From NCBI RefSeq assembly GCF_001704415.2, contig NW_017189517.1, forward strand, positions 5,467,167 through 5,531,166: 64,000 nt of DNA, written 5' to 3'. Source of the stretch: Capra hircus. Lineage: Eukaryota > Chordata > Mammalia > Artiodactyla > Bovidae. Of this stretch, positions 1-10,531 are shown piece by piece. The position numbers were made by a program, and so were the translations under genes. The notes under the pieces were generated by a model that was not told the origin of the DNA, ran no database searches, and saw nothing but the letters and a program-made list of their open reading frames with translations. Positions within the stretch are counted from its first letter, which is position 1, and every line of letters begins with the position of its first letter.

Positions 1-79
1 GCTTCTTTCTCTACAACAATTTGCAGTTTTACAGCTACTACTTTTACCTGCCTTTTGACCTCCTTTACTCTTCTGCTAG

Positions 80-400
80 TTGTTGTTCAGTTGCTCAGCT
101 GTGTCTGACTCTTTGAGACTTCATGGACTGCAGCAGGCCAGGTTTCCCTGTCCCTCACTGTCTCCCAGAGTTTGCTCAGACTCATGTCCATTGATTCCAT
201 GATTGCATCTAACTATCTCATCCTCTGCCACCCCCTTCTGCTCCTGCCCTCAATCTTTCCCATCACGGTCTTTTCCAAAGTGTCAGCACTTCACATCATG
301 TGGCCAAAGTATTGGAGCTTCAGCTTCAGCATCAGTCCTTCCAGTGAATATTAAGGGTTGATTTCCTTTAGGATGGACTGGTTTGATCTCCTTGCTGTCT
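80..400 (-). mobile_element. BovB (RTE LINE) 3' fragment, older type
   Basis: Read on the minus strand this is the last ~320 bp of BovB, covering the end of the RT-ORF C-terminal region and the 3' tail. The plus strand shows the landmark order of inverted BovB: a GTTGTTCAG-CTCAG tail, CTCATCCTCTGCC, GTGGCCAAAGTATTGGAG and GGACTGGTTTGATCTCCTTGC. Divergence and the TTGTTGTTCAG tail, rather than repeated AGTTC, point to an older subfamily. The frame is broken and 5' truncated. Confidence 0.9.
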
Positions 401-559
401 GCTGGTAATATCATTCTAATTGTTTTTGGAAGAGCTATCTTTCCAGAAGTGGAAAAATGACTCAATTCTAACAAGAAGAGTGTCTCATTTTCCTGTCCAG
501 AGTACACAGAGAGGAGGATATGACACAAATTCAACTGAGAGTTCTGGTGAACTCAGATT

Positions 560-800
560 AAGAGTGATACTTAAGTGTGTGCTCAGCCATATCTGACTCT
601 TTTGCAACCTCAATGAACTGTAGCTTACCAGGCTCCTCTGTCCATGGAATCTTCCAGGCAAGAATACTAGAGTAGGTTCCCAATTCCTCCTCCTGGGGAT
701 CTTTCCCACCCAGGCATCCAACATGTGTCTCTTGCATCTCTTGCATTAGCAGGTGGATTATTCACCACTTAGCCACCTGGGAAGCCCCTCAAGGGTGATA
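560..800 (-). mobile_element. Bov-tA SINE with target-site duplication
   Basis: Inverted Bov-tA: the BovB-derived body is at the left (CTCAGCCATATCTGACTC, CCAGGCTCCTCTGTCC) and the tRNA-Glu-like head is at the right (AGCCACCTGGGAAGCCC). Flanks AAGAGTGATA (560-569) and AAGGGTGATA (791-800) form a 10-bp target-site duplication with one mismatch, placing the element at about 570-790. Confidence 0.9.
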
Positions 801-838
801 TAGGACCATGGAAAACTAGAGGCATCTAGACCACAAGG

Positions 839-1068
839 TAGAGAGAATATGTTTATTGCTTAGTAACTAAGTCATGCCTGACTTTTTTGTGACCCCATGA
901 AAGCCTGCCAGGCTTTTCTGTCCATGGGACTTCTCAGGCAAGAATATTGGAGTGGGTTGCTATTTCCTACTCCAGGGGATCTTCCTGACCCAGGGATTGA
1001 ATGCTTGCCTCCTGCATTTGACAGGTAGATTCTTTACCACTGAGCCACCAGGGAAGCCTAGAGAGAAT
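839..1068 (-). mobile_element. Bov-tA SINE with target-site duplication
   Basis: A second inverted Bov-tA only ~50 bp from the previous one, ending in the head signature TGAGCCACCAGGGAAGCC. The flanking direct repeat TAGAGAGAAT (839-848 and 1059-1068) is perfect, so the two neighbours are independent insertions and not a duplication. Confidence 0.92.
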
Positions 1069-1485
1069 TACCTGAGAATAAAGCCCACATGGTGAACATC
1101 AGAGGCAATAAATGGAGAAAGAAATGAGAAAAAAGACGAAGGTATGTATAGGTGAAAAGAAAATGAGAAAAATAGGTATTGGACAGGAAGAGCGATATTA
1201 TTCTATTTTAAAAGCCAATATATTACATCATTGTTTTCTTTCCTTTTTTTGTGCAAGCTGCCTTACCTCATATTCAATTCATTTTCTTTATGAACCACAT
1301 TTAGCATGAAGAAGATACCAGAATAATTGTAGCAAACACTTCTGTTTCCATTATCCAGAATTCATTTTCCTAATCCCCCATGGAATCACTATCCTCAAGT
1401 CATTGTTTATACTTCTTGTCTACTGCTAGGTTTTTGCATCACAAGGACATACCAATGATTAACACATAATATCATTCTTGTGTTT
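1069..1485. other. Unassigned AT-rich sequence
   Basis: No gene or recognisable repeat. It contains an A/G-rich stretch near 1110-1190 and ordinary AT-rich DNA. The open frames here are short, low-complexity and have no protein-like signature. Confidence 0.5.
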
Positions 1486-2249
1486 AAAAATTTATGTAAG
1501 TAACAAAGGAGCTTGCTTGCAGTGTGGAGATTCCTTAAAAAATTGCAAATAGAACTACCTTATGACCCAGCAATCCCACTTCTGGGCATACACACCGAGG
1601 AAACCAGAATTGAAAGAGACACATGTACCCCAATGTTCATCGCAGCACTGTTTATAATAGCCAGGACATGGAAACAACCTAGATGTCCATCAGCAGATGA
1701 ATGGATAAGAAAGCTGTGGTACATATACACAATGGAGTATTACTCAGCCATTAAAAAGAATTCATTTGAATCAGTTCTGATGAGATGGGTGAAACTGGAG
1801 CCAATTATACAGAGTGAAGTAAGCCAGAAAGAAAAACACCAATACAGTATACTAACACATATATATGGAATTTAGGAAGATGGCAATGACGACCCTGTAT
1901 GCAAAACAGGAAAAACGACACAGATGTGTATACCAGACTTTTGGACTCAGAGGGAGAGGGAGAGGGTGGGATGATTTGGGAGAATGGGAATTCTAACATG
2001 TATACTGTCATGTAAGAATTGAATCGCCAGTCCATGTCTGACGTAGGGTGCAGCTTGCTTGGGGCTGGTGCATGGGGATGACCCAGAGAGATGTTGTGGG
2101 GAGGGAGGTGGGAGGGGGGTTCATGTTTGGGAACGCATGTAAGAATTAAAGATTTTAAAATTTAAAAAAAATAAAAAATTTAAAAAAATAAATAAATAAA
2201 TAAATAAAAAGAGAGTACTATACAGCTAAAAAAAAAATTTATGTAAGTA
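1486..2249 (+). mobile_element. 5'-truncated cattle-type L1 (ORF2 end + 3' UTR), with TSD
   Basis: An L1 copy cut off inside ORF2. It keeps the ORF2 C-terminus (about 1520-1875), the G-rich 3' UTR (GGGAGGGAGGTGGGAGGGG-like stretch near 2100) and an (AAAT)n/A-rich tail at 2170-2232. The 17-bp direct repeat AAAAATTTATGTAAGTA at 1486-1502 and 2233-2249 is perfect, the mark of target-primed reverse transcription at an A-rich site. A perfect repeat suggests a fairly recent insertion. Confidence 0.93.
1513..1875 (+). pseudogene. L1 ORF2 C-terminal fragment
   Basis: The open frame encodes the extreme C-terminus of the L1 ORF2 protein. The family pattern is visible as LPYDPAIPLLGI, then MFIAALFIIARTWKQPRCPS, then EWIRKLWYIYTMEYYSAIKK, ending HIYGI and stop. 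Endonuclease, RT and most of the cysteine-rich region are missing through 5' truncation, so this cannot act on its own. The first few residues are not L1-like; the initiator is fortuitous. Confidence 0.9.
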
Positions 2250-2748
2250 GAGTTATACTGCATATCCATTTGTACTTTACATTTTCCACTCATTATTATT
2301 TTAATTTTAAATATTTTCATTTGAAAGGGTTTTTTTTTTCTGCTTTTAGAATTTCAATATATGAATTGACCACAATTTGTTCATATAGTCCCCTATTAAT
2401 TTCTATATAGAGGTGAAATGATAGATCATAGTCTGGGTATGGGTATCTTTAACTTGACAGGATATTGTCAAATCTCTCTCTAATATCCTTGTGACAATTT
2501 TGATGCCAACTTACAATAGATGAGAAATTATGTTTCATTAGTCCCTTACCAAAAATTAGTATAATCAGACATTTTGATTTTTGCTAATCTAATAGAATGA
2601 AACTGTTCAACATTGCATGTTTATTTTAATGAGTATTTTCTTGATAAGTAATGAGTTCATGAATCTTTATGTATGTTTATTCACTGAAGATTCCTTCTCT
2701 GTGAATCAGCTGTTGTTGTGATTTGCTCTTTCTGTTGTTGTATAGGAA
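2250..2748. other. Unassigned AT-rich sequence
   Basis: AT-rich DNA with no recognisable gene or repeat. It may hide very old repeats that cannot be seen by eye. Confidence 0.4.
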
Positions 2749-2880
2749 TTTATTCATTCAACCAATATTTATTGAATGTCTATTCTTTTCCAAGATCTGT
2801 CCTGGGTACTAGAGATCTAGTAGTAAACAAAACAGACAAAAATTTCTGCCTTCATGGAGCTTATATTCTAGTTTAAGAGC
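2749..2880 (-). mobile_element. L2 LINE 3'-end fossil
   Basis: The plus strand shows the inverted L2 3' end: TTCATTCAACCAATATTTATTGAATGTC, a degraded GTGCCAGGCACTG-equivalent, AGTAAACAAAACAGACAAAA and CTTCATGGAGCTTATATTCTAG. L2 is a mammal-wide ancient LINE; divergence is high, as expected. Confidence 0.75.
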
Positions 2881-3944
2881 TATGTAAATATTCCACATAC
2901 AAATATTAGTTCTTATATTCCAAACATCTTTTCCAAGTTTCTGGCTTATATTTATCTTTGTAGGGGTTTATGATATACAAAAGTTTTAAGTGTTAATGTA
3001 GTCATAATTATCAATATGGTATATTATGATTTATGCTTTTTGGATTTTATTTAAATAATTTTTCCTTACTCCTCAATTTTGAGGTATTTGCTTATAGTGC
3101 TTGCAATGTTTTTAAAAATTTTTTACATTTCACATTTTGTGATATGGTATAAATTGAGGCTTTAATTTTATTTTTTTATGTATATAAATAATTGTCTACA
3201 TAATATGTTTGAATAATCAATTCCATCACCACTTGTTTATAATACCCTTTCTGCAATATATAAAATTTCCCCATATAAATAAATGTGTTTTTTTTTTCCT
3301 GGGTCCTCCATTCTGCATTCTTAGTGCCTAGCATTATGTCAGGTAGTACAGAGTTCCTCAATTCATAATTATTAAAACCAAACAAATATTAATAATAAAT
3401 GATTATTCTTTCAATCCTAAAGAAATAGAGATGCACAAGAGATGTATGTACTAGCATGCTTATCACACCATTTTGAACAATAGAAAAATAATGCTTTTAC
3501 ATAATGAATACATCCAACCTTAAAAGACTGGTTAACAATGAATACCTTATTCAGACCATGAAATAATGTGCCCTTTTTGAAAACTTATCAGACATACACA
3601 AACTTAATGACAAAACAATATGCTCACAACTAAATAACAGGATGGTAAAAACTTCAGGTTATAATCATAAAATGGCATTTTATTAAAAATCTTATTATAC
3701 ACATCTGAAATGACAAGTGTCTTGTCAAAAGATGGCTATTTCAATAAAGTAGGTTATTTCTTTTCTTTTTTATCTCATTGGTATTTTTTCATTATTCAAA
3801 ATATTATCCTAAACAATTATTTAAATAATTTCATTAAACTCAACTTCCTTTTCATAAGCCTAAAGGGTGGATGTATCACTAAATGGTTAATAAACGATGA
3901 ACTAGGGGAAACCATGTAGTAGAAAATATATTTGTTTTGAGGCC
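2881..3944. other. Unassigned AT-rich sequence (about 1 kb)
   Basis: Strongly AT-rich. There are several T-rich runs and short open frames with no protein signature. Nothing supports a gene. Confidence 0.4.
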
Positions 3945-4150
3945 ATACAGATTCTAATGTAAATTTTGTTTCCAGTATTTTCTGGTCATGTGCTCGTGTG
4001 CTCTGTCTGAGGCTTCGTTTCTGCATCTATAAAATCAGAATAATTCATGAAACTGTTGGGCGGGATACATTAAACAGTGTCTGTAAAGCAGACGGCACAG
4101 TGCCTAGCATATTAAAAGTACTGAAACATGGTAGCTATTGTTAATAATAT
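3945..4150 (+). mobile_element. MIR SINE fossil
   Basis: MIR core and 3' region are readable in order: GCTTCGTTTCTGCATCTATAAAATC (the TTTCCTCATCTGTAAAATG core), AAACTGTTGGGCGGGATACATTAAA, CACAGTGCCTAGCATATTAAAAGTA. MIR predates placental radiation. Confidence 0.75.
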
Positions 4151-4375
4151 TCAGTACTCAAATCATACTTCAGAATCCACCAGGTGGAGGACATGATGCT
4201 GTGAAAGATGATGAATCTCACAGAATGAAAATGGCAATATAGCATAGAAGTCTCCTGTCAGAATGGGTAAGATAGAGAGGTATTGTCTTAAATCACATTT
4301 CCATCAAAATCATTCCCCAAAACAGTGATGTTGAATGACAGTTCTGACAGAGATTTTCTTCTCAAAAATATGTCC

Positions 4376-4612
4376 CCAGAACATGCTTGTGTGCATGTTA
4401 GTTGCTTTGTCATGTCCGACTCTTTGCGACCCTATGGACTGTAGCCCACCAGGCTCCTCTGTCCATAGACTTCTCCAGGCAAGAATACTGGAGTGAGTTG
4501 CCATTCCCTTCTCTAGGGAAGCTTCTTGACCCGGGGATCGAACCAAGTCTCCTGCATTGCAAGCAGATTATCTGAGCCACCAGGGAAGCCCCCCGACCCC
4601 CACCAGAACATG
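4376..4612 (-). mobile_element. Bov-tA SINE with target-site duplication
   Basis: Inverted Bov-tA with a tRNA-like head ending GAGCCACCAGGGAAGCCCCCC near 4593. The direct repeat CCAGAACATG at 4376-4385 and 4603-4612 bounds the insertion. Confidence 0.92.
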
Positions 4613-5416
4613 TGCTATGCAAATATAACTTTTTGTGTGTTTGTATACATGCATGTGCTTGTATTCAATGCTGTTTTCATATTGTGCCACAATAAAAAGT
4701 GGTGCTCAATACATTTTGATTTGAAGAGAATGGTAACAATTTATGGTATTGAATCTCTGTGTGAAGTCAAATAACTTTGGGCTAGATTTCAGAAAATAGG
4801 ACACTAAAAAGGTCATGTTTTACAGCTAAAATTTACTCTGCTATAATTTTGAATAATAAATCATTGTGGAACTTAACAAAAGTTCAAAGCCAGCTCTTTC
4901 TATGGTTACCATCGTGAATAGCAAAGAACATGAAGATTAATTATAATCCATTTTAAAATAAAGTTATAAGGTATACAATTATACCTATATATAACATTTT
5001 GAATTTTTACCAGTATCCAAGGAATGTGGTGTGTTAATGCATATACATATGCATATAAATAATAGATGACAAATTCCTCTTATGTGAGTCAATATATAGA
5101 GTCCTGCAAAGTTGCGTTCATCCTGTGGTTTAAAATTACTCTATATACCCCTCCTCTTGTTTAGACATTCTCTCTTGTTTTTACTGATACTGGACATTCG
5201 TTAATTTCCATATAGCCCTTTCAAAATAGATGGTCATATTTTCCATTCTCTACCTACTTCAAGGTCAAAAAGCAATAATTGTCCTATTTCTAGATCGTTA
5301 CTCCACTGTGCTCATGCAAACTTCTTTGCTTTTTGAAGGCTTATGGCATTTAACTGTAACACCTTCTATATCTTTTTGTTATTCTATCTACTTATTTATT
5401 GGTTAATCCCTTAATT
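4613..5416. other. Unassigned AT-rich sequence
   Basis: About 800 bp without a recognisable repeat or gene. A small tandem-like ATACATATGCATATAAATAA motif occurs near 5041. Confidence 0.4.
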
Positions 5417-5640
5417 TAGGGGTCAGCAAGCTATAGATCATGTGCCAAATTTATTCTGTAGTATTTTGGAAATAAAGATGTTTTGGAAAACAGTCATGCT
5501 TGTTCACTTTATATAGTGTCTCTAACTGCTCTTGCATTAGAACAAGAGAATTAAGTAACTGCAAAATAATCCATATGACTTTCAAATTCTAGAATACTTA
5601 CTATCTGCCTTCTTATAGAAGAAGTTTCTTGATATTGAAG
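5417..5640 (+). mobile_element. hAT-like DNA transposon fossil (MER58-type, tentative)
   Basis: It begins AGGGGTCAGCAAGCTATAG, close to the CAGGGGTCAGCAAACT inverted terminus of a mammalian non-autonomous hAT-Charlie family. AAATAAAG-TTTTGGAA-ACAGTCATGCTTG and AATACTTACTATCTGCC follow in the expected order. A second copy of the same family lies at 38386-38690. The family name is from memory and tentative. Confidence 0.5.
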
Positions 5641-5970
5641 TATTTGGCACAGTCTCACAATTCTCCCCTTCTCAAGTCCTATCTTCCTTTTTCATGGTTT
5701 TAGAATGATGCAGACAGCATTTCTCAGTGCCCTGATGTTTTCCTTGTCAAAGTCAATATCTGTACTCTCCTCCAGTGTCCTTTTCTCATGATCAACCTCC
5801 AGATCTTGCCAACAACTCAAACTGCCTCATTTCTTTAATCTTAAACTTTAAATCCCACATTTGGGCTACACTACAACTATACTTACTTTTTTTGTTGTTA
5901 TGGAAAACACTAGGGAAGGGAATGTGAGGGATAGTGACAAAAAAGCTATATTCGCCTGCATATGATAAAG

Positions 5971-6155
5971 AAGTACAAGCCAGGACTTCTCTGGTGGTCC
6001 ACTGATTAGGATTCTGCTCTTCCTCTTCAGGGAGCATGGATTTGATCCCTGGTCAGGGAACTAAGATTCTGCATTGTCACACAGAGTGGCCAAAAAATAA
6101 TTAAATAAAGAGAAGAAAAAGAAAAAAAAAAAAAAACAGAAAAATTACATGCCAG
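5971..6155 (+). mobile_element. CHR/ART2-type tRNA-Glu SINE
   Basis: The tRNA-Glu-like promoter head is GGACTTCTCTGGTGGTCCAC...GATTTGATCCCTGGTCAGGGAACTAAGATTC, followed by an A-rich tail (6097-6137). Candidate target-site duplication: AAGTACAAGCCAG (5971-5983) and AATTACATGCCAG (6143-6155), two mismatches. Box-B-like GATTTGATCCC is visible, but this is a SINE head, not a tRNA gene. Confidence 0.75.
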
Positions 6156-6156
6156 T

Positions 6157-6379
6157 AGGGACTAAAGTTGTTTAATTGCTCAGTCGTGTCCAACTTTGCA
6201 ATCTCATGGAATGTAACCTGCCAGTACCCTCTGTCAATGAGATTTCCCAGGCAAGAATACTGGAGTGGGTTGCCATTTCCTTCTTCAGGGAATCTTCCCA
6301 ACCCAGGGATTGAACCAGCATCTCCTGCATTGCAGGAGAATTCTTCCCACTGAGCCACCTGGGAAGCCAGGGACTAAAG
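6157..6379 (-). mobile_element. Bov-tA SINE with target-site duplication
   Basis: Inverted Bov-tA with body TTGCTCAGTCGTGTCC and head GAGCCACCTGGGAAGCC. The direct repeat AGGGACTAAAG (6157-6167, 6369-6379) is perfect. It sits directly beside the right flank of the CHR SINE. Confidence 0.93.
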
Positions 6380-6683
6380 AGGAGAATACAAAGAAAAGAC
6401 TTTGGGTTATAATCAGTTTTCACAACTAAAGAAGCCATGGATGGATTCTGATAAGAAACTCTTAGAGACGGTAAGGGGAAGGCTAGGGCAGTGTTGTGGA
6501 ATCCATGAGAAGGTAGCTGACCAGGAAAGATTGTCAATGATGTCAAATGCTGCAGAGAAGTCCAAATATATCAGAATTGAAGTATTGAAGAGGAAAGGTT
6601 AAAATTTTACATAACCTCCTTCTCCTTCTGCCTCTGCAACTCATCTTGCCCCTTGCAAAGTCTAGATCACGTAGGTCACATAA

Positions 6684-7046
6684 TGTCAGAAAGTGGGGAC
6701 TTGAAATACTAGGAAATGGAGTTTATCTCACTCACCCCTGTCCTGCTCTTTGGAGTAGCCCAGCCCCTGCAAACCTGCTTAATCATGCCTGTCGAGGTCA
6801 GGCATCACCCCCACCCCCCACCATCTTGACCACTCTTCTCGTGTGTGCAAAATCCAGCCTGTTAAAGCCAGCCTGTTAACCGCTAGTATTGCCCACTACA
6901 GTCTGTCTATAAAAACTCTGTAATCCCTTTGTTCAGGGCTCAGATCTTGGAATGTTAACTCCTCTGGTTCCGCCTGCATAATAAACTTGAGTTCTCCAAC
7001 TCTCTGAGTGTGGTGTTTGGTTTCCTGAGTACTGGTTTCTGCAACA
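6684..7046 (+). mobile_element. LTR-like unit (probable solo ERV LTR)
   Basis: A unit of about 363 bp beginning TGTCAGAAAGTGGGG and ending TTTCTGCAACA, as expected for TG...CA LTR ends. Inside are a C-rich U3-like part, a TATA-like box CTATAAAAAC (6907-6916), and about 65 bp later an AATAAA (6980-6985), then a GTGTGGTGTTTGGTTTCC U5-like tail. That TATA-to-polyadenylation spacing is typical of ERV1-class R regions. No clear 4-6 bp target-site duplication and no gag/pol/env are seen. The exact family and the start are uncertain. Confidence 0.55.
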
Positions 7047-8609
7047 GTGTCAGAGAGAAAGAAATATTCCTCTTCCCTATTCGGTTTTTCTGTCTGGTCT
7101 AAGAATTAAATTGACATGAGACAGATAAACAGGACAAAATCAAACAAAGGTGTAATAACATGTATACATGCTAGAAACTCAGGAGAACTTGACAAAATGG
7201 TTGAAACCCTCCCCTTAAAATGCTGTCTTCAGCTAAAGACAAAAAAGGATTTTGATATAGTTAGTGGTTTGGATTTCAAAGGGGAAAAAGGCAATTGACA
7301 TGGAGATAGAAAAGCATGTGTTTGGTAAATAAATGTTTTCTGGGCCAGGCAGCTACAATGGGACCCAGAGAGGAATTTTCTTAGCTAGGTTCCTCCCTGT
7401 TCAAATTATTGCTATCTGTGGGGTTGACTCCCTTCCTGGAACAGGTCCTCCATCTACATTCTTTAACCTGTTAGGGGAAAGGTCAAAGGTTCTTCCTGAG
7501 TCTTTTGGGCCTTGATTGTCCTCAACTTGAAATAATCTGCATGCCAAAGAAATATTTTGAGGTTTCAAATTTTGCTCCCCCACAGAAACAAAGTAATGCA
7601 TGTGTCATACAACACTGGAAGAAATGCTGCCTGAATACAAGGATCTCAGCTTACGTATTTCTTTTCAAAAAACGCTTATCTATCATAAGTTGCATTAGAT
7701 AGTGCAAAGCTATTTTTCAGGGGATATTACAATTTAAAATCTAGCAATGGTTCTGAAGTCACATACTTATATAAAGATACTTTACGATTTTTATTTTTGT
7801 AATGTGAATGCCTTATTTAACCTGTGATTGCAAAGGCACCCCCTTCAAAAGTAGTTATCTCAATAAACACATTGCTAGCCACAGGACCAGATAAAGGGCC
7901 TGGATGCCAGTCTTCCAAAACCCTAGAAACAATTTTGTTTTAGAGATCCTGGTTGATTTAAATAACTGATCATTTGTGCCACTTGTGGGATTTTTTTGTT
8001 TGTCTGGGTTTTTATTTTTCATTTTTTCCACTCTTCCCATGCTTTAAAATATTACTCTTATGTTTTAAATTCAGTCATAAAGAGTGAACTGGTAAAACCC
8101 TAGACCCTCACTTTTGACTCAAAGAAAAAACAAAAACCCCAGGGGAGTGCTAGCTCTCTCTTCCCACATACTTGCTGGGTGTCCCCTGGTATGCCTTGTG
8201 TGCTCCAGGGTTTGTAAATAATATACTTTTTTCCTTCATAGCTTCCTGATATAACTATGCTGAAAGGTGTTTTGTAGCCAATCTTAAAGGATCAAACTAC
8301 CTACAGCATTGGTTTGGACAGGGGACATGTCTGTAGGAAGCTCACCAGGGCTAAGTGAGAGCCTGCAGGCATTTATAGCCAATACCATCACTACTGATAG
8401 GCTGAGACTGGAATCTAACACTCTCCTTTAGCTCCAGTCCTTTCCCCAAGTATCTACAAAAATAACATTATATTATTCTCAAAATATTGGCTCTCAGACC
8501 ACTTCTCAGCATATTGATAAAGTTGCTCAATTTTCCTACTGTGTAGGGCCCTTTGGAATAAAAAAAAAGAGAAGAAGAGGCAAAGAAACATAATAGAAAC
8601 AGCATTCAT
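7047..8609. other. Mostly unassigned sequence downstream of the LTR-like unit
   Basis: 7075-7600 has the feel of another degraded interspersed repeat, possibly LTR-derived (AGACAGATAAACAGGACAAAATC, then CTGGGCCAGGCAGCTACAATGGG), but I cannot name a family or define ends. 7600-8609 shows no gene or repeat. Confidence 0.3.
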
Positions 8610-8715
8610 TCTCTTAATAGGCTTTTGTTGAGAACCTATCTTGTATCAGTCACTATGCTTTGGAGGAAAGGACCAGTGGCCTCAAGGCGAAGTACAAACT
8701 AATAGACCATGCAAG
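8610..8715 (-). mobile_element. Probable L2 3'-end fossil
   Basis: AGGCTTTTGTTGAGAACCTATCTTGTATCAGTCACTATGCTTTGGAGG resembles the inverted L2 3' end (TATTTATTGAGCACCTACTATGTGCCAGGCACTG). It is short and diverged. Confidence 0.4.
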
Positions 8716-8866
8716 TTTTGCAAATGTCAGGTGAGCCTGGATTTTGCTTTTATTTGTACAGCTGATTTAAGGATGATTTGATTGCAAAGTTTAATGTAAA
8801 TTGAGAATTATTTATGAAAATAATAATAAAAGAAAATATTCATAAGATCATTGCATCATGAAATAT

Positions 8867-9556
8867 TCAGTTCAGTTCAGTTCAGTCACTCAGTCAGGTA
8901 CAACTCTTTGTGACCCCGTGAATAACAGCATGGCAGGCCTCCCTGTCCGTCACCAACTCCCGGAGTTCACTCAAGCTCATGTCCATCGAGTTGGTGATTG
9001 CTTCCAGCCATCTCATCCTCTGTCGTCCAATTCTCCTTCTGCCCCCAACTCCTACCAGTATCAGGGTCTTTTCCAATGAGTCAACTCTTCGCATAAGGTG
9101 GCCAAAGTATTGGAGTTTCAGCTTCAGGATCAGTCCTTCCAATGAACACCCAGGACGGATCTCCTTTAGGATGGACTGGTTGGATCTCCTTGCAGGCCAA
9201 GGGACTCTCAAGAGGCTTCTCCAACACCACAGTTCGAAAGCATCAATTCTTTGGCACTCAGCTTTCTTCACAGTCCAACACTCACATCCATACATGACTA
9301 CATGACTACTGGGAAAACCATAGCCTTGACTAGATGGACCTTAGTCGGCAAAGTAATGTCTCTGCTTTTGAAAATGCTATCTAGGTTGGTCATAACTTTT
9401 CTTCCAAGGAGTAAGCGTCTTTTAATTTCATGGCTGCAATCACCATCTGCAGTGATTTTGCAGCCCCCAAAAATAAAGTCTGATACTGTTTCCACTGTTT
9501 CCCCATCTATTTCCCATGAACTGATGGGACCGGATGCCATGATCTTCCTTTCTTAA
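8867..9556 (-). mobile_element. BovB 3' fragment, young type
   Basis: 5'-truncated BovB of ~690 bp. The plus strand starts with the tandem TTCAG tail (AGTTCAGTTCAGTTCAG) characteristic of younger BovB and ends at the codons for MASGPISSW. No convincing target-site duplication. Confidence 0.93.
8894..9540 (-). pseudogene. BovB RT-ORF C-terminal region, broken
   Basis: Two minus-strand frames (9540-9298 and 9295-8894) together cover the post-RT C-terminal region of the BovB polyprotein: MASGPISSWEIDGETVETVS, then TLPTKVHLVKAMVFPVVM, then DAFELWCWRSLLRVPW, ending HGVTKSCT. The break coincides with a perfect 8-bp tandem duplication CATGACTA/CATGACTA at 9293-9308 on the plus strand, which shifts the frame. 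No catalytic RT motifs are present because of truncation. Confidence 0.88.
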
Positions 9557-10531
9557 TTAATAATTAATCTCAATAGTAATTATGAGCTTTGCTAAATTCA
9601 TACCGTTTCAGTTTGGCAAATGTGTTTTATAACACATTTGTCAGCATCCAAAATTATTTGTTGTTTCTCCTTTCCAAACAATTTCTCAGAATGAAAAAGC
9701 TTGTGTATAAATTTCTGTAAGGACACAACATCCAGAACCATATAGACTATGAATCCACGTGAGCAATACAGTAAAACTAAGCTTAGGGAAGAATTTTCTC
9801 AAGGGGAAAAAAAGACAAAAAACAAAACTCAGAGTAGCTTCTCCTTTGTCTCGTCAGAGTGTGAAATTCCCATTTTCGGTACAAAATGAATTAAGGGTAT
9901 AAGATAATAATTTTTCTTTTAAACTGCACACATTCAATGTGACATAGCTAAGAGACATGGGAGCATTATTTGTGTACTCAGGTGTCTTAATATTACATCC
10001 TTTTCATCATCTTTCTCATACTTTAAGACATTTATCCAGTGGGTAAACCACTGATATGTTAACTAATTCTGACACACTTAGGTTTTAACTGCTAATAAAG
10101 GAATTTTTAAAGATATCAAACAAACTTAAAATGATGAATAATTCAATAACTATTAAAATTAAAGGAATTACGGTAAAGAATTATTTGATTCTCCTTCCAT
10201 TTCTGCTCCTTCTAAATTTGGAATCTCCTTTCTTTCTGTCTCCCTCTCTTTCCTTCTCTGTCTCACCCACAAACAAACCATTTTAGTTTTATTCTGTTTT
10301 TTTCTGTGTGATGTATATATTTCCATTGCTTTGCATCAAATATCAAATCTGAATTTTATAATTTTTTAAAATAAGAGCAAGAAGGAACAGCAATTACCAA
10401 ATAAATAGATTTCAACTGACTCTCTTTTCGAAGAGACAGTTGAAGCAACTTTTGTCAATAGCATGTCAAAGTCATAGTCATACCTTTCATAAATCTATTC
10501 TTTAAAATGACCAATTAATAAAAGAGTGATT
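9557..10531. other. Unassigned AT-rich sequence (about 1 kb)
   Basis: No recognisable gene or repeat. It includes a CT-rich patch (about 10195-10265). Confidence 0.4.

Noticed and set aside
1112..1309. Lys/Glu-rich 65-codon frame
   Set aside because: A/G-rich low-complexity DNA; no homologue recognised.
6679..7050. Target-site duplication for the LTR-like unit
   Set aside because: Bases before TGTCAG (CATAA) and after GCAACA (GTGTC) do not match; ends may be off by a few bases or the duplication decayed.
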